The notes: generated by a model not told the origin, from the sequence alone. A DNA stretch of 49,750 nucleotides from Clostridia bacterium (GCA_018433015.1 JAHDSB010000072.1:1-49750); one strand, 5' to 3'. Counted from the stretch's first letter, positions 25,875-34,608 are shown. Translations and numbers: made by a program.

Positions 25875-27040
25875 ATAAAAAAGCAGATGTACTTGTTATA
25901 GGCGGGGGAGTCATTGGTACTTCTATTGCTTATTATCTAGCCAAGCAGAAGAAAAAAGTTATTTTAGTTGAACGCTATGACCATGCGGCGGGAGCAAGTG
26001 GTTCTTGTGATCAGATGATTATAATGCAGTCTAAGAACCCCGGTGTACATTTACAATATGCTTTGGCCAGTGCGGAAATGTATAAGACTCTAAGCCAAGA
26101 ACTTGATTATGATATTGGTTATCATAAAGAAGGCGGCATGATCTTAATTGAAACGTCAGAAGAAATGGAAGTAATGGAGGACTTTGTAGCCAGACAGAAA
26201 GAGATTGGTTTGCAGGTGGAAATACTAACACGTAAGGAAGCAGCTAAGCATCAGAGGGGGCTAGCTGAACATTTGGTTGGCGCTACCTATAGTCCCCAAG
26301 ATGCTCATATAGATCCCATGAAACTCAACTTGGGCTTTGCTTATGCTGCTAAAAAGTTAGGAGTAGAAATTTTATTAAATACAGAAGTTACCGGAATAAT
26401 ACAGCAAGGGAATAAAGTAACAGGAGTAGAAACTAATCAAGGGACGATTTTGGCACCTTTAGTAATAAATGCGGCAGGAGCTTGGGCTCCACTAATTGGC
26501 CAGATGGTAGGTTTGGAGCTTCCCATTAAGCCGCGGCGTGGTCAAATAGCAGTTTCCGAACCGGTAGCCCCTTATGTAAAAGGAGATGTTCTTTCAGCTC
26601 GTTATATAGTAGCCAAATATAATCCTGATATCCTAGAGAAATCAGATGATAGAGCTGTACAGTTGGGAGTAGGATTAGCTCTGAGCCAAACGGAAAAAGG
26701 AAATATATTGATTGGAGCTACCCGGGAATTTGTGGGTTATGATTTAGGAAATACAAGGGAAGGTATAAAAGAGGTATTGAAAAATGCTACTCGCCTTGTT
26801 CCCGGATTAAAGAAAATGAACTTTATTAGAGTAATGTCCGGAGTGAGACCTTATACTCCTGATGGTTTACCTCTGGTTGGTTTTGTGAAAGGTCTAGAAG
26901 GATTCTTTATGGCTGCTGGACACGAAGGAGACGGCCTAGCTCTGGCCCCTGTAACAGGAAAGATGGTTGCTGATATTATTGAGGAAGGTAAAACCTTTAT
27001 GGATGTCAGCGCTATCGATCCTAACCGTTTTAATTTATAA
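25871..27040 (+). CDS. FAD-dependent amine/imino acid dehydrogenase subunit (DAO family)
   Basis: 389 residues. The FAD motif is GGGVIGTSIAYYLAKQKKKV. An AGGAGCSGSCDQM-like flavin loop region (GASGSCDQMI) and the C-terminal DAO segment (TPDGLPLVG, then GHEGDGLALAP) are typical of glycine, sarcosine, D-amino acid and proline oxidising enzymes and of HcnC. It is the likely substrate-oxidising subunit. A sarcosine, proline, hydroxyproline or opine substrate cannot be decided from sequence. A terminator follows. Confidence 0.87.
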   Translation: MNKKADVLVIGGGVIGTSIAYYLAKQKKKVILVERYDHAAGASGSCDQMIIMQSKNPGVHLQYALASAEMYKTLSQELDYDIGYHKEGGMILIETSEEMEVMEDFVARQKEIGLQVEILTRKEAAKHQRGLAEHLVGATYSPQDAHIDPMKLNLGFAYAAKKLGVEILLNTEVTGIIQQGNKVTGVETNQGTILAPLVINAAGAWAPLIGQMVGLELPIKPRRGQIAVSEPVAPYVKGDVLSARYIVAKYNPDILEKSDDRAVQLGVGLALSQTEKGNILIGATREFVGYDLGNTREGIKEVLKNATRLVPGLKKMNFIRVMSGVRPYTPDGLPLVGFVKGLEGFFMAAGHEGDGLALAPVTGKMVADIIEEGKTFMDVSAIDPNRFNL

Positions 27041-27070
27041 ATTTAACCTTGAAATAAATAAGTTATTTAA

Positions 27071-27098
27071 ACACGGCTTGACAGCCGTGTTTTTTTTT
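27071..27098 (+). terminator. Terminator of the dehydrogenase operon
   Basis: ACACGGCT / AGCCGTGT with loop TGAC, followed by eight T residues. Confidence 0.95.
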
Positions 27099-27181
27099 AC
27101 ATAGTATTAGGGTTAGGAAGCAAGGGCAAGTGGAATTCCCTTTAAATAGTTTGTTACAAGACTTGAAAGGTTGAAGATAGT

Positions 27182-27859
27182 ATGAAAGAAATAAAAATTT
27201 TAATTATCGACGATGATCCTAAAATAAGAGCAATGTTAAAAAGAAGTCTCACTTATGCAGGGTATACTGTAGTAATGGCAGAGGATGGTATGGCGGGATG
27301 GGATAGTGTTATTAAAAATAAGCCTCAGCTTATTATTTTAGATATAATGCTACCAGAAATAGATGGATTTGAAGTATGCCATTTATTAAGAAAAGAAGAA
27401 ATTGCTATTCCTATTTTGATGTTAACTGCCAAAGATGAAATTCGCGATCGGGTTAAAGGGTTAGACTGTGGAGCTGATGATTATTTAGTGAAACCTTTTG
27501 CTCTGGAGGAGTTATTAGCTCGGGTAAGGGCTCTTTTGCGTCGCAATAGTAGGGAGCAGGAAGTATTAGAATTTGAAACCTTAAAGGCTAATACCAAAAC
27601 ATATCAAGTATGGCAGGGAGAAAGAGAGGTCGAGCTTACACCTAAAGAATTTAAGATATTAACATTGTTTATGGCCCATCCCAATCAGGTAATAACCAGA
27701 GAAAAACTAATGGAAACTATCTGGGGTTACGATTATGAGGCTGAATCTAATGTGCTAGAAGTGTATATAGGATATCTACGACATAAACTTGAGGAAGAGG
27801 GAGAAGAAAGATTAATTCATACCGTAAGAGGTGTAGGTTATGTTCTCAAAAAGAAGTGA
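27182..27859 (+). CDS. OmpR/PhoB-family response regulator
   Basis: 225 residues. The receiver domain has acidic pair D11-D12, phospho-acceptor D54 and the LVKPF lysine, and a winged-helix Trans_reg_C domain follows (ELTPKEFKILTLF; HTVRGVGYVLKK). Its 3' end overlaps the kinase gene by 20 bases, so the two are one unit. HtrA lies downstream, which suggests an envelope-stress circuit like CssRS, though the target is inferred. Confidence 0.95.
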   Translation: MKEIKILIIDDDPKIRAMLKRSLTYAGYTVVMAEDGMAGWDSVIKNKPQLIILDIMLPEIDGFEVCHLLRKEEIAIPILMLTAKDEIRDRVKGLDCGADDYLVKPFALEELLARVRALLRRNSREQEVLEFETLKANTKTYQVWQGEREVELTPKEFKILTLFMAHPNQVITREKLMETIWGYDYEAESNVLEVYIGYLRHKLEEEGEERLIHTVRGVGYVLKKK

Positions 27860-29285
27860 GCTGCCTGTACGCTGGCGCTTGACTCTGTGGTATACGGGAT
27901 TACTGTGTACTATTCTACTTATATTAGGTGGTATGGTTTATTTTTTATTGAACTATTCTCTCCGCGGGGAAATGGAAAGAAGTATAGAGAACAAGGCTAA
28001 TGAAGTTCTTAAATCAACTAAGGTGGTAAGCTCATTACCTTTTTTTTTAAGACAAGTAGTGTTACCTGATGTTGAAGTTTTTGCCGCTCCCGATATATAC
28101 GTGCAAGTTGTAACTAATAAAGGGGAGGTTGCAGCTCGTTCTAAGAACCTTAGTCAATACAGTTTACCCCTTAATTCTAAGGTGTTTGAAGATCTGGCAA
28201 CTGGTAAAAGGGGCTTTTATGAATTTAGTGTCGAAGATGAGAAATTGTTGATGATAGTGAAGCCTATTCAGTTTGAAGATGTTGTTGTAGGTTTCCTTCA
28301 GGTAGCTCGCCCCCTTAAGCCGGTTCTGCAAACCCTAGGGCGTTTAAGGATAATTCTCATAATGGGTGGCCTTGCTTCCCTTTTGGCTTCTTTATGGTTG
28401 GGATGGTTCATGTCAGGAAAAGTATTAAAACCTGTTACTCATATTACGGAAGAGGCTAGGAAAATAGGAGCAGAAAAGGATTTTAAACGGAGAATATCTT
28501 ATCAAGGGCCTAAAGATGAATTGGGGATGTTGGCAGTAACTTTCGATGATATGCTAGAAAGCTTAGAGGAAGCATACAGTAAGTTGGAAGACTCTTTAGA
28601 GATGCAAAAACGTTTTGTGGCCGATGCTTCCCATGAGTTAAGAACACCATTAACTTCCATCCAAGGTAATGTAGATTTTTTATTGCAGCTGCAAGAAAGT
28701 AAAGGTAACAATGAAAATATTAGGCACGAGGCTTTAGCTGATATATCCTCAGAGACTAAGCGCTTGTCACGTTTAGTAAAAGAGTTGTTAACTTTAGCTA
28801 AGGTAGATGCCGGTTTAAAGCTTTCTTTGGAACCGCTGGAGCTTTATCCTGCTTTAGAAGAGATTGTGCGTAAGTCAAGATTTTTAGTAAAAGGACAGAA
28901 TTTTGCAGTTGAAATTAAAGAGGCAAAAGGCGTATACATTAACGGAGATAGAGATTATTTTCAGCAATTGCTTTTAATCTTTTTTGATAATGCATTTAAG
29001 TATACTCCACCCCACAAGGAAGTACTTTTTAAAGTGAAAATAGTAGAAAATTGGGTATCTTTGCTAATCGAAGATGAAGGTGTGGGTATTCCTGCCCAGG
29101 ATATTCCTCATTTATTTGAACGCTTCTATCGGTCAGATAAATCCCGAACGGGTGAAGGAACAGGACTAGGTTTGGCCATTGCTCAGTGGATTGTTAAGGA
29201 GTATCAAGGAAAAATAGAAGTACAGAGCACAGTAGGAGAAGGAACAAAATTTATAATATATCTTCCTTTTTTCAGGTTATTTTAA
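27840..29285 (+). CDS. Sensor histidine kinase
   Basis: 481 residues. Two membrane segments (about 14-36 and 166-190) flank a ~130-residue extracytoplasmic sensor. A HAMP domain, the H-box FVADASHELRTPLTS and the N, G1 and G2 ATP sites (DNAFKYTP; EDEGVGIP; GEGTGLGLAI) follow. The ATG at 27840 lies inside the regulator gene with GAGGTG as ribosome site. It is the cognate partner of the preceding regulator. Confidence 0.95.
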   Translation: MFSKRSELPVRWRLTLWYTGLLCTILLILGGMVYFLLNYSLRGEMERSIENKANEVLKSTKVVSSLPFFLRQVVLPDVEVFAAPDIYVQVVTNKGEVAARSKNLSQYSLPLNSKVFEDLATGKRGFYEFSVEDEKLLMIVKPIQFEDVVVGFLQVARPLKPVLQTLGRLRIILIMGGLASLLASLWLGWFMSGKVLKPVTHITEEARKIGAEKDFKRRISYQGPKDELGMLAVTFDDMLESLEEAYSKLEDSLEMQKRFVADASHELRTPLTSIQGNVDFLLQLQESKGNNENIRHEALADISSETKRLSRLVKELLTLAKVDAGLKLSLEPLELYPALEEIVRKSRFLVKGQNFAVEIKEAKGVYINGDRDYFQQLLLIFFDNAFKYTPPHKEVLFKVKIVENWVSLLIEDEGVGIPAQDIPHLFERFYRSDKSRTGEGTGLGLAIAQWIVKEYQGKIEVQSTVGEGTKFIIYLPFFRLF

Positions 29286-29360
29286 GGTTTATGAGTTATT
29301 ATTTAGATAACAGGTAAAAGATGTATTATGGGCAAATATAGTAATAGGAGGGTGTTTGTA

Positions 29361-30524
29361 ATGAGTAAGTTAAGAGTTAATAAGTCGCTAGTGTTGTACA
29401 CTTTAATAATTTTTATAGCAGGCATATTCTCCACGGGCGTTTGGCTAACAGTAGAAGGATATGATCTGCCTTGGAATAGTTCCCAGGATATTGTGCAAGC
29501 GGCAGAAGCTGCCCAGCAGGTACCTGCTTCTGCCTTCTTTGGGCCCGATACAATTCAAAATATAGTGGAGGGGGCTGGGGAGGCAGTAGTTAAAATAGAG
29601 ACTACCGTTAAGGTAACAGGGGGAGCCCAGGATCCTTTTTTTGATGATCCCTTCTTTAGAGAATTTTTTGGCAATAGCTTTCGGGCAGTACCTCAACCCC
29701 GGGAAAGTACAGGCCTGGGATCAGGCTTTATCATTTCTACAGACGGCTATATTTTAACTAATGATCATGTGGTAGAAGGTGCCACAGATATAAAAGTGTA
29801 CTTATCAAGCAGACAGGAACCATATGATGCCAAAATTGTGGGAGAAGATGCAGAGCTGGATTTAGCCATAATTAAGATAAATGCAGGTCACAATTTACCT
29901 GTTTTAAAGTTCGGTGATTCTAATCAAACTAAGGTAGGTAACTGGGTGATAGCCATAGGAAATCCTTATGGATTGGATCATACCGTGACTGTCGGTGTAA
30001 TCAGTGCTAAAGGACGACCTGTGAATATTGAAGGTAGGCAATTTAAGAATCTTATCCAAACGGATGCGTCTATAAACCCGGGAAATAGCGGGGGCCCTCT
30101 GCTCAACTTACAAGGGGAGGTAGTTGGCATTAATACTGCCATTAATGCCCAAGCTCAAGGAATTGGCTTTGCTATTCCTAGTTCTACTGTTCAACAAGTA
30201 TTAGATCAGTTGATGACAAAAGGTAAAGTTGAACGCCCCTGGTTAGGAGTATATATTCAGCCTGTAACTAAAGAACTTGCTGAATATTTTGGACTGGCTA
30301 AAGCGGAAGGAGCTTTAGTTGGTGGAGTAAGCAGCGGTTCTCCGGCAGAAAAGTCCGGTATTCAGTATGGAGATATAATTTTAGAATTTAACAAGAAACC
30401 TATTGCTAATCCTGATGATCTCTTGAACGCTGTGAAAGAATGTAAAATCGGAGAGAAAGCAGTGCTTCTAGTTCATAGGAACAATAAAACTCAATATGTG
30501 AGTGTTACTATTGGTGAGAAATAG
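29361..30524 (+). CDS. HtrA/DegP-family serine protease with one PDZ domain
   Basis: About 387 residues. A membrane anchor or signal covers about residues 9-31, then a trypsin-like domain with H (LTNDHVVEG), D (AELDLAIIK) and S (NPGNSGGPLL), and one C-terminal PDZ domain (VERPWLGVYIQPV onward). It degrades misfolded proteins outside the membrane. The open frame begins at 29328, but AGGAGGGTG fits ATG 29361. It lies 75 bases after the kinase, so it may be co-transcribed or controlled by that system. Confidence 0.94.
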   Translation: MSKLRVNKSLVLYTLIIFIAGIFSTGVWLTVEGYDLPWNSSQDIVQAAEAAQQVPASAFFGPDTIQNIVEGAGEAVVKIETTVKVTGGAQDPFFDDPFFREFFGNSFRAVPQPRESTGLGSGFIISTDGYILTNDHVVEGATDIKVYLSSRQEPYDAKIVGEDAELDLAIIKINAGHNLPVLKFGDSNQTKVGNWVIAIGNPYGLDHTVTVGVISAKGRPVNIEGRQFKNLIQTDASINPGNSGGPLLNLQGEVVGINTAINAQAQGIGFAIPSSTVQQVLDQLMTKGKVERPWLGVYIQPVTKELAEYFGLAKAEGALVGGVSSGSPAEKSGIQYGDIILEFNKKPIANPDDLLNAVKECKIGEKAVLLVHRNNKTQYVSVTIGEK

Positions 30525-30544
30525 CCAAAAGTCAATTTTAAAAA

Positions 30545-30574
30545 ACTGGCACTTTAGACAAGTGCCAGTTTTTT
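30545..30574 (+). terminator. Terminator after htrA
   Basis: ACTGGCACTT / AAGTGCCAGT with a 5-base loop and a T-run, preceded by an A-run. Confidence 0.92.
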
Positions 30575-30651
30575 GTGGGTAAATAACCGAAATTTGCTAA
30601 TTTAATTTTATTAAGTGGTGAGGGAATAAGTAATAAGGGAGATTTATCAAT

Positions 30652-30931
30652 CTACATTAGAGGATCTTCTTCTAAGAACAACCAGGGATTGATAACTGTT
30701 GTACCGATGCTAATATTCCAGTGGAGATGGGGTCCCGTTAAACCTATTTTTCCACCTTTGTATGATTAGAAAATAGGGGGAGTTGTAATTATATTGCTAG
30801 TGATAGAGATAGTATCAGTGTTTTGACATTTTTCTATGTAAATTGCTAAATAATCTCCCGGAAAGATAGCTGTTTTAGAAAATCTTACATTAGGCATATC
30901 TGTGGTTAGGGAAGAAATTTCTTTTTTCCAT
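30652..30931 (-). pseudogene. Decayed M23 (LytM-type) peptidase remnant
   Basis: Two translated pieces of one peptidase remain. From 30931, ATG GAA AAA AGA overlaps the kinase stop as TGATG but soon hits a stop. In a shifted frame the product continues as FPGDYLAIYIEKCQNTD and ends ITTPPIF at a stop. A second piece reads GGKIGLTGPHLHWNISIGT to the stop at 30652; GPHLHW is the C-terminal M23 zinc motif. The catalytic middle with HxxxD is missing, so this is a deleted, frameshifted ruin of a cell-wall endopeptidase or SpoIIQ-like gene. Confidence 0.8.
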
Positions 30932-31575
30932 CAAAATAATTCCATGACTGCTTTTTTAATGTCAGAAAAAACTGTTTCTATGTCTCTTGTGCCATCGATA
31001 ATAATAATATTTTCTCCTTCTGCCTGTAGTTTTTTAGCAATTGCAAGATAATTATTGCGAATATTTATTAGAGTTTCTGTTTTTTCATATAGTTCTTCAT
31101 GAAAACGGGAATCGTTTCTTCTTTGCACGGAAGCATTAACAGGTATTTGTAAGAATATAGTAAGGTCAGGTTTAAGTGCATGTTTATTGATTTGTTGTAG
31201 CCAATCTAAATCTACCCTGAGGGATTGATAGGCGTAAGAAGACAAATAATATCTATCAGAAACGACGTTAACTCCTTGAGCTAATAAGTGGGATAATCCT
31301 CCTTGTTGTTCAGCTTCGTTGGGACAATATAGATGATCTAAACGGTCTGCTGCAAAAAGAAGTGCCATAACTCTTTCATCTAAGGGTTTTAGACGTTTAG
31401 CCAAAGCTTGCCGAATGACACTGCCTACAGGACCGTCGGTTGGTTCTTTAGTAAAATATGCTTTACCATAAATATTTTTATTAGCAGTAAACCACTTTTT
31501 CAATAAACTTGTTTGGGTAGTAATTCCAGAACCATCCACACCTTCTAGTACTATAAATTTTCCATTATTTACCAT
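30931..31575 (-). CDS. Thymidylate kinase family protein with altered P-loop
   Basis: 214 residues, normal Tmk length. The fold marks are LEGVDGSG at the N-terminus, the DRYYLSSYAYQ (DRx) motif, FTKEPTDGPVG and a LID region. The P-loop reads GVDGSGITTQ: the invariant Walker A lysine is isoleucine (residue 18, codon ATT, two changes from a lysine codon). It may be an impaired or divergent dTMP kinase, or use another substrate. The open frame begins at 31602, but AGAGGATG supports ATG 31575. Confidence 0.82.
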   Translation of the reverse strand: MVNNGKFIVLEGVDGSGITTQTSLLKKWFTANKNIYGKAYFTKEPTDGPVGSVIRQALAKRLKPLDERVMALLFAADRLDHLYCPNEAEQQGGLSHLLAQGVNVVSDRYYLSSYAYQSLRVDLDWLQQINKHALKPDLTIFLQIPVNASVQRRNDSRFHEELYEKTETLINIRNNYLAIAKKLQAEGENIIIIDGTRDIETVFSDIKKAVMELF

Positions 31576-31724
31576 GAAAACCACATCCTCTTTGATACGC
31601 ATATTGTCTGTTTTTATTTTTTTATCAATAAGACCTCTTTGTATTATACAACATATTTTCCTCAGATTTGCGGATACTATAAATGATCTCTAAATTTAAA
31701 ATTCAAGGAGGATTGAGTTAGTAT

Positions 31725-32216
31725 ATGAATACTAAGGTAAACAAGAGGGTAACAGCAGTACTTCTTATATTTATTTTTCTTTTTGCTGTCCTGAGTTTCA
31801 CGGCGTGTAGTCCCCAGAAGAGACCAGCTCCTGCCCCGGATCAGCAAATGCCTGCTCCAGGTCCGGATACTACTCCTCAGGCCACCGAAGATAATAAAAA
31901 AGCAGATATGCTAGCTTCTAAAATCAGTGATATGACAGAAGTAAATTCTGCAACAGTAGTACTAGCTGATACCAGGGCATGGGTAGGTGTAGACTTAAAA
32001 GCAGAAACAAATTTAACAAATACAGTTAAGGATAAGATTATCGATATGGTAAAAAAAGAAGATAAAAATATTCAATCTGTATATGTTACTGCTGATGCTG
32101 ACACAGTTACTCGTTTGAGAAACATTGCTCGCGATATTGCAAGTGGAAGACCTTTATCGGGCTTTATAGATGAACTGAATGAAATAGGAAACAGAATAAT
32201 GCCTATGCAGAAATAA
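31725..32216 (+). CDS. YhcN/YlaJ-family sporulation lipoprotein
   Basis: 163 residues. A lipoprotein signal (SFTAC lipobox near residue 28) is followed by a proline-rich linker and the YhcN/YlaJ core (LASKISDMTEVNSATVVLADTRAWVGV; RLRNIARDIASG). Family members sit in the spore inner membrane and affect outgrowth, so the host probably forms spores. Ribosome site AAGGAGG. A hairpin follows. Confidence 0.9.
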   Translation: MNTKVNKRVTAVLLIFIFLFAVLSFTACSPQKRPAPAPDQQMPAPGPDTTPQATEDNKKADMLASKISDMTEVNSATVVLADTRAWVGVDLKAETNLTNTVKDKIIDMVKKEDKNIQSVYVTADADTVTRLRNIARDIASGRPLSGFIDELNEIGNRIMPMQK

Positions 32217-32241
32217 CATTTTTTTATATAATGAAAATGAT

Positions 32242-32272
32242 ATAATCCATCAGCATTTTGCTGATGGATTAT
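32242..32272. terminator. Hairpin between convergent genes
   Basis: A perfect 14-bp stem (ATAATCCATCAGCA / TGCTGATGGATTAT) with a 3-base loop between the lipoprotein and DtxR-type genes. T-runs are poor on both sides, but the position suits a shared terminator. Confidence 0.7.
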
Positions 32273-32278
32273 CTATCT

Positions 32279-32773
32279 TTAGTATTCTTTTTCTTCTAGG
32301 GATAAATTAAAATCTTGATATTTTTTTAAAATAGTAGGATTATCTTGAAAAAATTTAGCTAAACGAAAAAATGCTTTAAAAGTTTCTTTACTAAGATTAT
32401 GTTCAATCCTTTCTACATCATAATGAATATTATTTTTAACGCCTATTAATTTAAGAAAAACAGATAAAATTTCGTGCCTTTTTAGAAGAAAATCACCGAC
32501 TTCCTCACCATTTTTTGTTAAATAAACAATTCCGTAAGGCTGATATTTTACATAACCTTTGGCATGAAGCTTACGAAGCATGTTAGAAACAGCAGATGGT
32601 GAAACATTTAAAGCACTGCTTAATTCTGTTATTTTTACATGATTTTTTTCTTGATAGAGGCGTGTAATCATTTCTAAGTAATCTTCCATTGAAGCTGTAA
32701 GACCTTGGGCTTTTATATTTATATTTTCATAACCTCGGGCAGTATAAAAATCATGAGGATTTTTCATAGGCAA
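32279..32773 (-). CDS. DtxR/MntR-family metal-dependent regulator
   Basis: 164 residues. The N-terminal winged helix (ASMEDYLEMITRLYQEKNHVKITELSSALNVSPSAVSNMLRKL) and a helical dimerisation and metal domain (EILSVFLKLIGV; DVERIEHNLS) match MntR/IdeR. There is no SH3-like third domain, which fits the shorter MntR class. It probably senses Mn2+ or Fe2+. The ZIP transporter at 35367 is a possible target, though not adjacent. TTATAATTATAA, a perfect palindrome at 32788-32799, lies just upstream. Confidence 0.88.
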   Translation of the reverse strand: MPMKNPHDFYTARGYENINIKAQGLTASMEDYLEMITRLYQEKNHVKITELSSALNVSPSAVSNMLRKLHAKGYVKYQPYGIVYLTKNGEEVGDFLLKRHEILSVFLKLIGVKNNIHYDVERIEHNLSKETFKAFFRLAKFFQDNPTILKKYQDFNLSLEEKEY

Positions 32774-32952
32774 TACACTTCCACAAGTTATAATTATAAT
32801 AATACGTGATATAATATATTTATTTTAATGAGAGACAAAATATGCATTACTGCATTTCTATAAGATAAACAAATTAATAGGAAATCCAGAACAATATCTT
32901 GTAAATCTATCTATAAGTAAGGTATTCTGTAAAATATAACGTAACATTGACC

Positions 32953-32981
32953 TGTACAAAAATAAATGACATGGATATAAT
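32953..32981 (+). promoter_or_regulatory. Putative promoter of the riboswitch-ktrBA transcript
   Basis: TGTACA (32953-32958), a 17-base spacer and TATAAT (32976-32981) end 13 bases before the riboswitch P1 stem. The -35 is weak and the -10 is perfect. Confidence 0.55.
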
Positions 32982-32994
32982 TGCAAACAGTAAT

Positions 32995-33110
32995 AACGCT
33001 GAATTTTTCATCAGGAAATGCGGGGGAACCAATTATTAGGGGTTAATCCTTATAGGTAGGGCTTTTTCTTCCAGTCCGAATCCGTCAGCTAACTTCGCAA
33101 GCGTTGGAGG
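32995..33110 (+). promoter_or_regulatory. Cyclic di-AMP riboswitch (ydaO-yuaA class)
   Basis: P1 pairs AACGCT (32995-33000) with AGCGTT (33100-33105). Conserved blocks occur in the right order: CGGGGGAACC, GGGGTTAATCC, GGTAGGG, TTCTTCCAGTCCGAATCCGT and CAGCTAACTTCGCAAGCGTT. The GGAGGA at 33106-33111 can pair with TCCTCC at 33145-33150 as antiterminator against the terminator at 33150-33172. This class usually turns genes off when c-di-AMP is bound. It sits upstream of ktrB-ktrA, a classic target because c-di-AMP limits potassium uptake. Confidence 0.93.
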
Positions 33111-33149
33111 AGTGGACCGCTATTATTTATTTAATATAATTTAATCCTC

Positions 33150-33172
33150 CAGGCTTGAAGGCCTGTTTTTTT
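33150..33172 (+). terminator. Riboswitch-controlled terminator
   Basis: CAGGC / GCCTG with a 6-base loop, followed by seven T residues, 49 bases before ktrB. The 5' arm overlaps the antiterminator partner TCCTCC. Confidence 0.85.
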
Positions 33173-33221
33173 ATGTTTAATTTAAGTTTTTATATAACTA
33201 TGAGATAAGGACTGACAGTAA

Positions 33222-34595
33222 ATGAACAAAATAAACATTAATAACGGTAATAATGGAAATGAGGTACAAAAGAGGAGTTTTACACCTACCCAGGTTTTGG
33301 CTTTAGGTTTTATTGGAGTTATTTTTATAGGTGCAGTGCTTCTTTCCCTTCCTTTTGCCACTGTGGACGGAGAGGGAACAAATTTTTTAGATGCACTATT
33401 CACATCAACTTCGGCGGTTTGTGTAACCGGCTTAGTTGTCGTAGATACTGGTACATATTTTACTTTATTTGGGCAATTAGTGATACTTTTGATGATAGAA
33501 ATCGGTGGCTTAGGATTTATGACTTTTGCTACCCTTATAGCTATCATCATGGGGAGAAAAATAACTCTGAAGGAAAGAATCCTTTTGCAGGAAGCCTTAA
33601 ATCAAATGAGTATCGAAGGTATTGTGAGACTAGCTAAATACGTTATCCAAATCACATTCGGAATACAAGCCATCGCTGCCCTGATTTTAGCGGTGCGTTG
33701 GTCTGGTCAATTAGGTTGGGGTAAATCTTTATACTATGGGATATTTCATGCGATTTCAGCTTTTAATAACGCAGGTTTTGATCTTTTTGGTAACTTTAGC
33801 AGCCTTACTGGCTATGCTACAGATATAGTTACTAATATTACTATCATGGTGTTAATAATAGTAGGTGGGTTAGGATTTTTAGTGCTCTCGGAATTATATA
33901 CTAACAAGGGGAAAAAACTTCATTTGCATGGGTATGTTGTTTTAAAAACTACTACTTTCTTAATTATTCTAGGAACCGTAGTTATATTTGCTCTAGAATA
34001 TAATAATCCTAACTCTATAGGTGATATGAGCATGCCCCATAAATTTATGGCTGCCCTCTTTCAATCCGTTACTCCCAGAACTGCCGGGTTTAATACAATA
34101 AACATAAGTGATCTAAAGATAGCAACTCAATCATTTATCATGGTTTTAATGTTTATTGGTGCTTCCCCAGGTTCTACCGGAGGAGGAATAAAAACAACTA
34201 CTTTTGTGGCTGTTGCTATGGCGTTGCTGGCAACTATTAAAGGTAAGAGTGACGTGACTATGCGCGAAAGAACTTTACCTAGAGATTTAATTCAAAAAGC
34301 TATGACTATCACACTTATTGCGCTAACGTTAATACTTATAACAACTATAGTATTAACCGTAACAGAACAAGGAGATTTTATGGCCCTTCTTTTTGAGGCG
34401 GTTTCAGCTTTTGGTACGGTAGGTCTTTCCCTAGGAATTACAACCCAGCTTACGTGGATTGGCAAAATAGCTATAATGTTTACCATGTATGCAGGTAGAG
34501 TGGGAATTTTAACTTTGGCTTATGCGTTGGCCCAGAAAAAAATAATATCATTAGCACAAATTAAATATCCAGAGGAACGTATTTTAATAGGGTAG
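33222..34595 (+). CDS. ktrB: Potassium uptake channel subunit KtrB/TrkH
   Basis: 457 residues of the TrkH/KtrB family. The four pore-loop selectivity segments are visible: TSTSAVCVTGL, ISAFNNAGFD, TPRTAGFNT and AFGTVGLSLG, each with the central glycine. It moves K+ (often with Na+ coupling) across the membrane with its RCK partner KtrA, encoded 13 bases downstream. Expression is under the c-di-AMP riboswitch. The N-terminus (NKININNGNNGNEVQ) is a short polar extension. Confidence 0.95.
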   Translation: MNKININNGNNGNEVQKRSFTPTQVLALGFIGVIFIGAVLLSLPFATVDGEGTNFLDALFTSTSAVCVTGLVVVDTGTYFTLFGQLVILLMIEIGGLGFMTFATLIAIIMGRKITLKERILLQEALNQMSIEGIVRLAKYVIQITFGIQAIAALILAVRWSGQLGWGKSLYYGIFHAISAFNNAGFDLFGNFSSLTGYATDIVTNITIMVLIIVGGLGFLVLSELYTNKGKKLHLHGYVVLKTTTFLIILGTVVIFALEYNNPNSIGDMSMPHKFMAALFQSVTPRTAGFNTINISDLKIATQSFIMVLMFIGASPGSTGGGIKTTTFVAVAMALLATIKGKSDVTMRERTLPRDLIQKAMTITLIALTLILITTIVLTVTEQGDFMALLFEAVSAFGTVGLSLGITTQLTWIGKIAIMFTMYAGRVGILTLAYALAQKKIISLAQIKYPEERILIG

Positions 34596-34608
34596 GTGTT
34601 CCGGTTAA

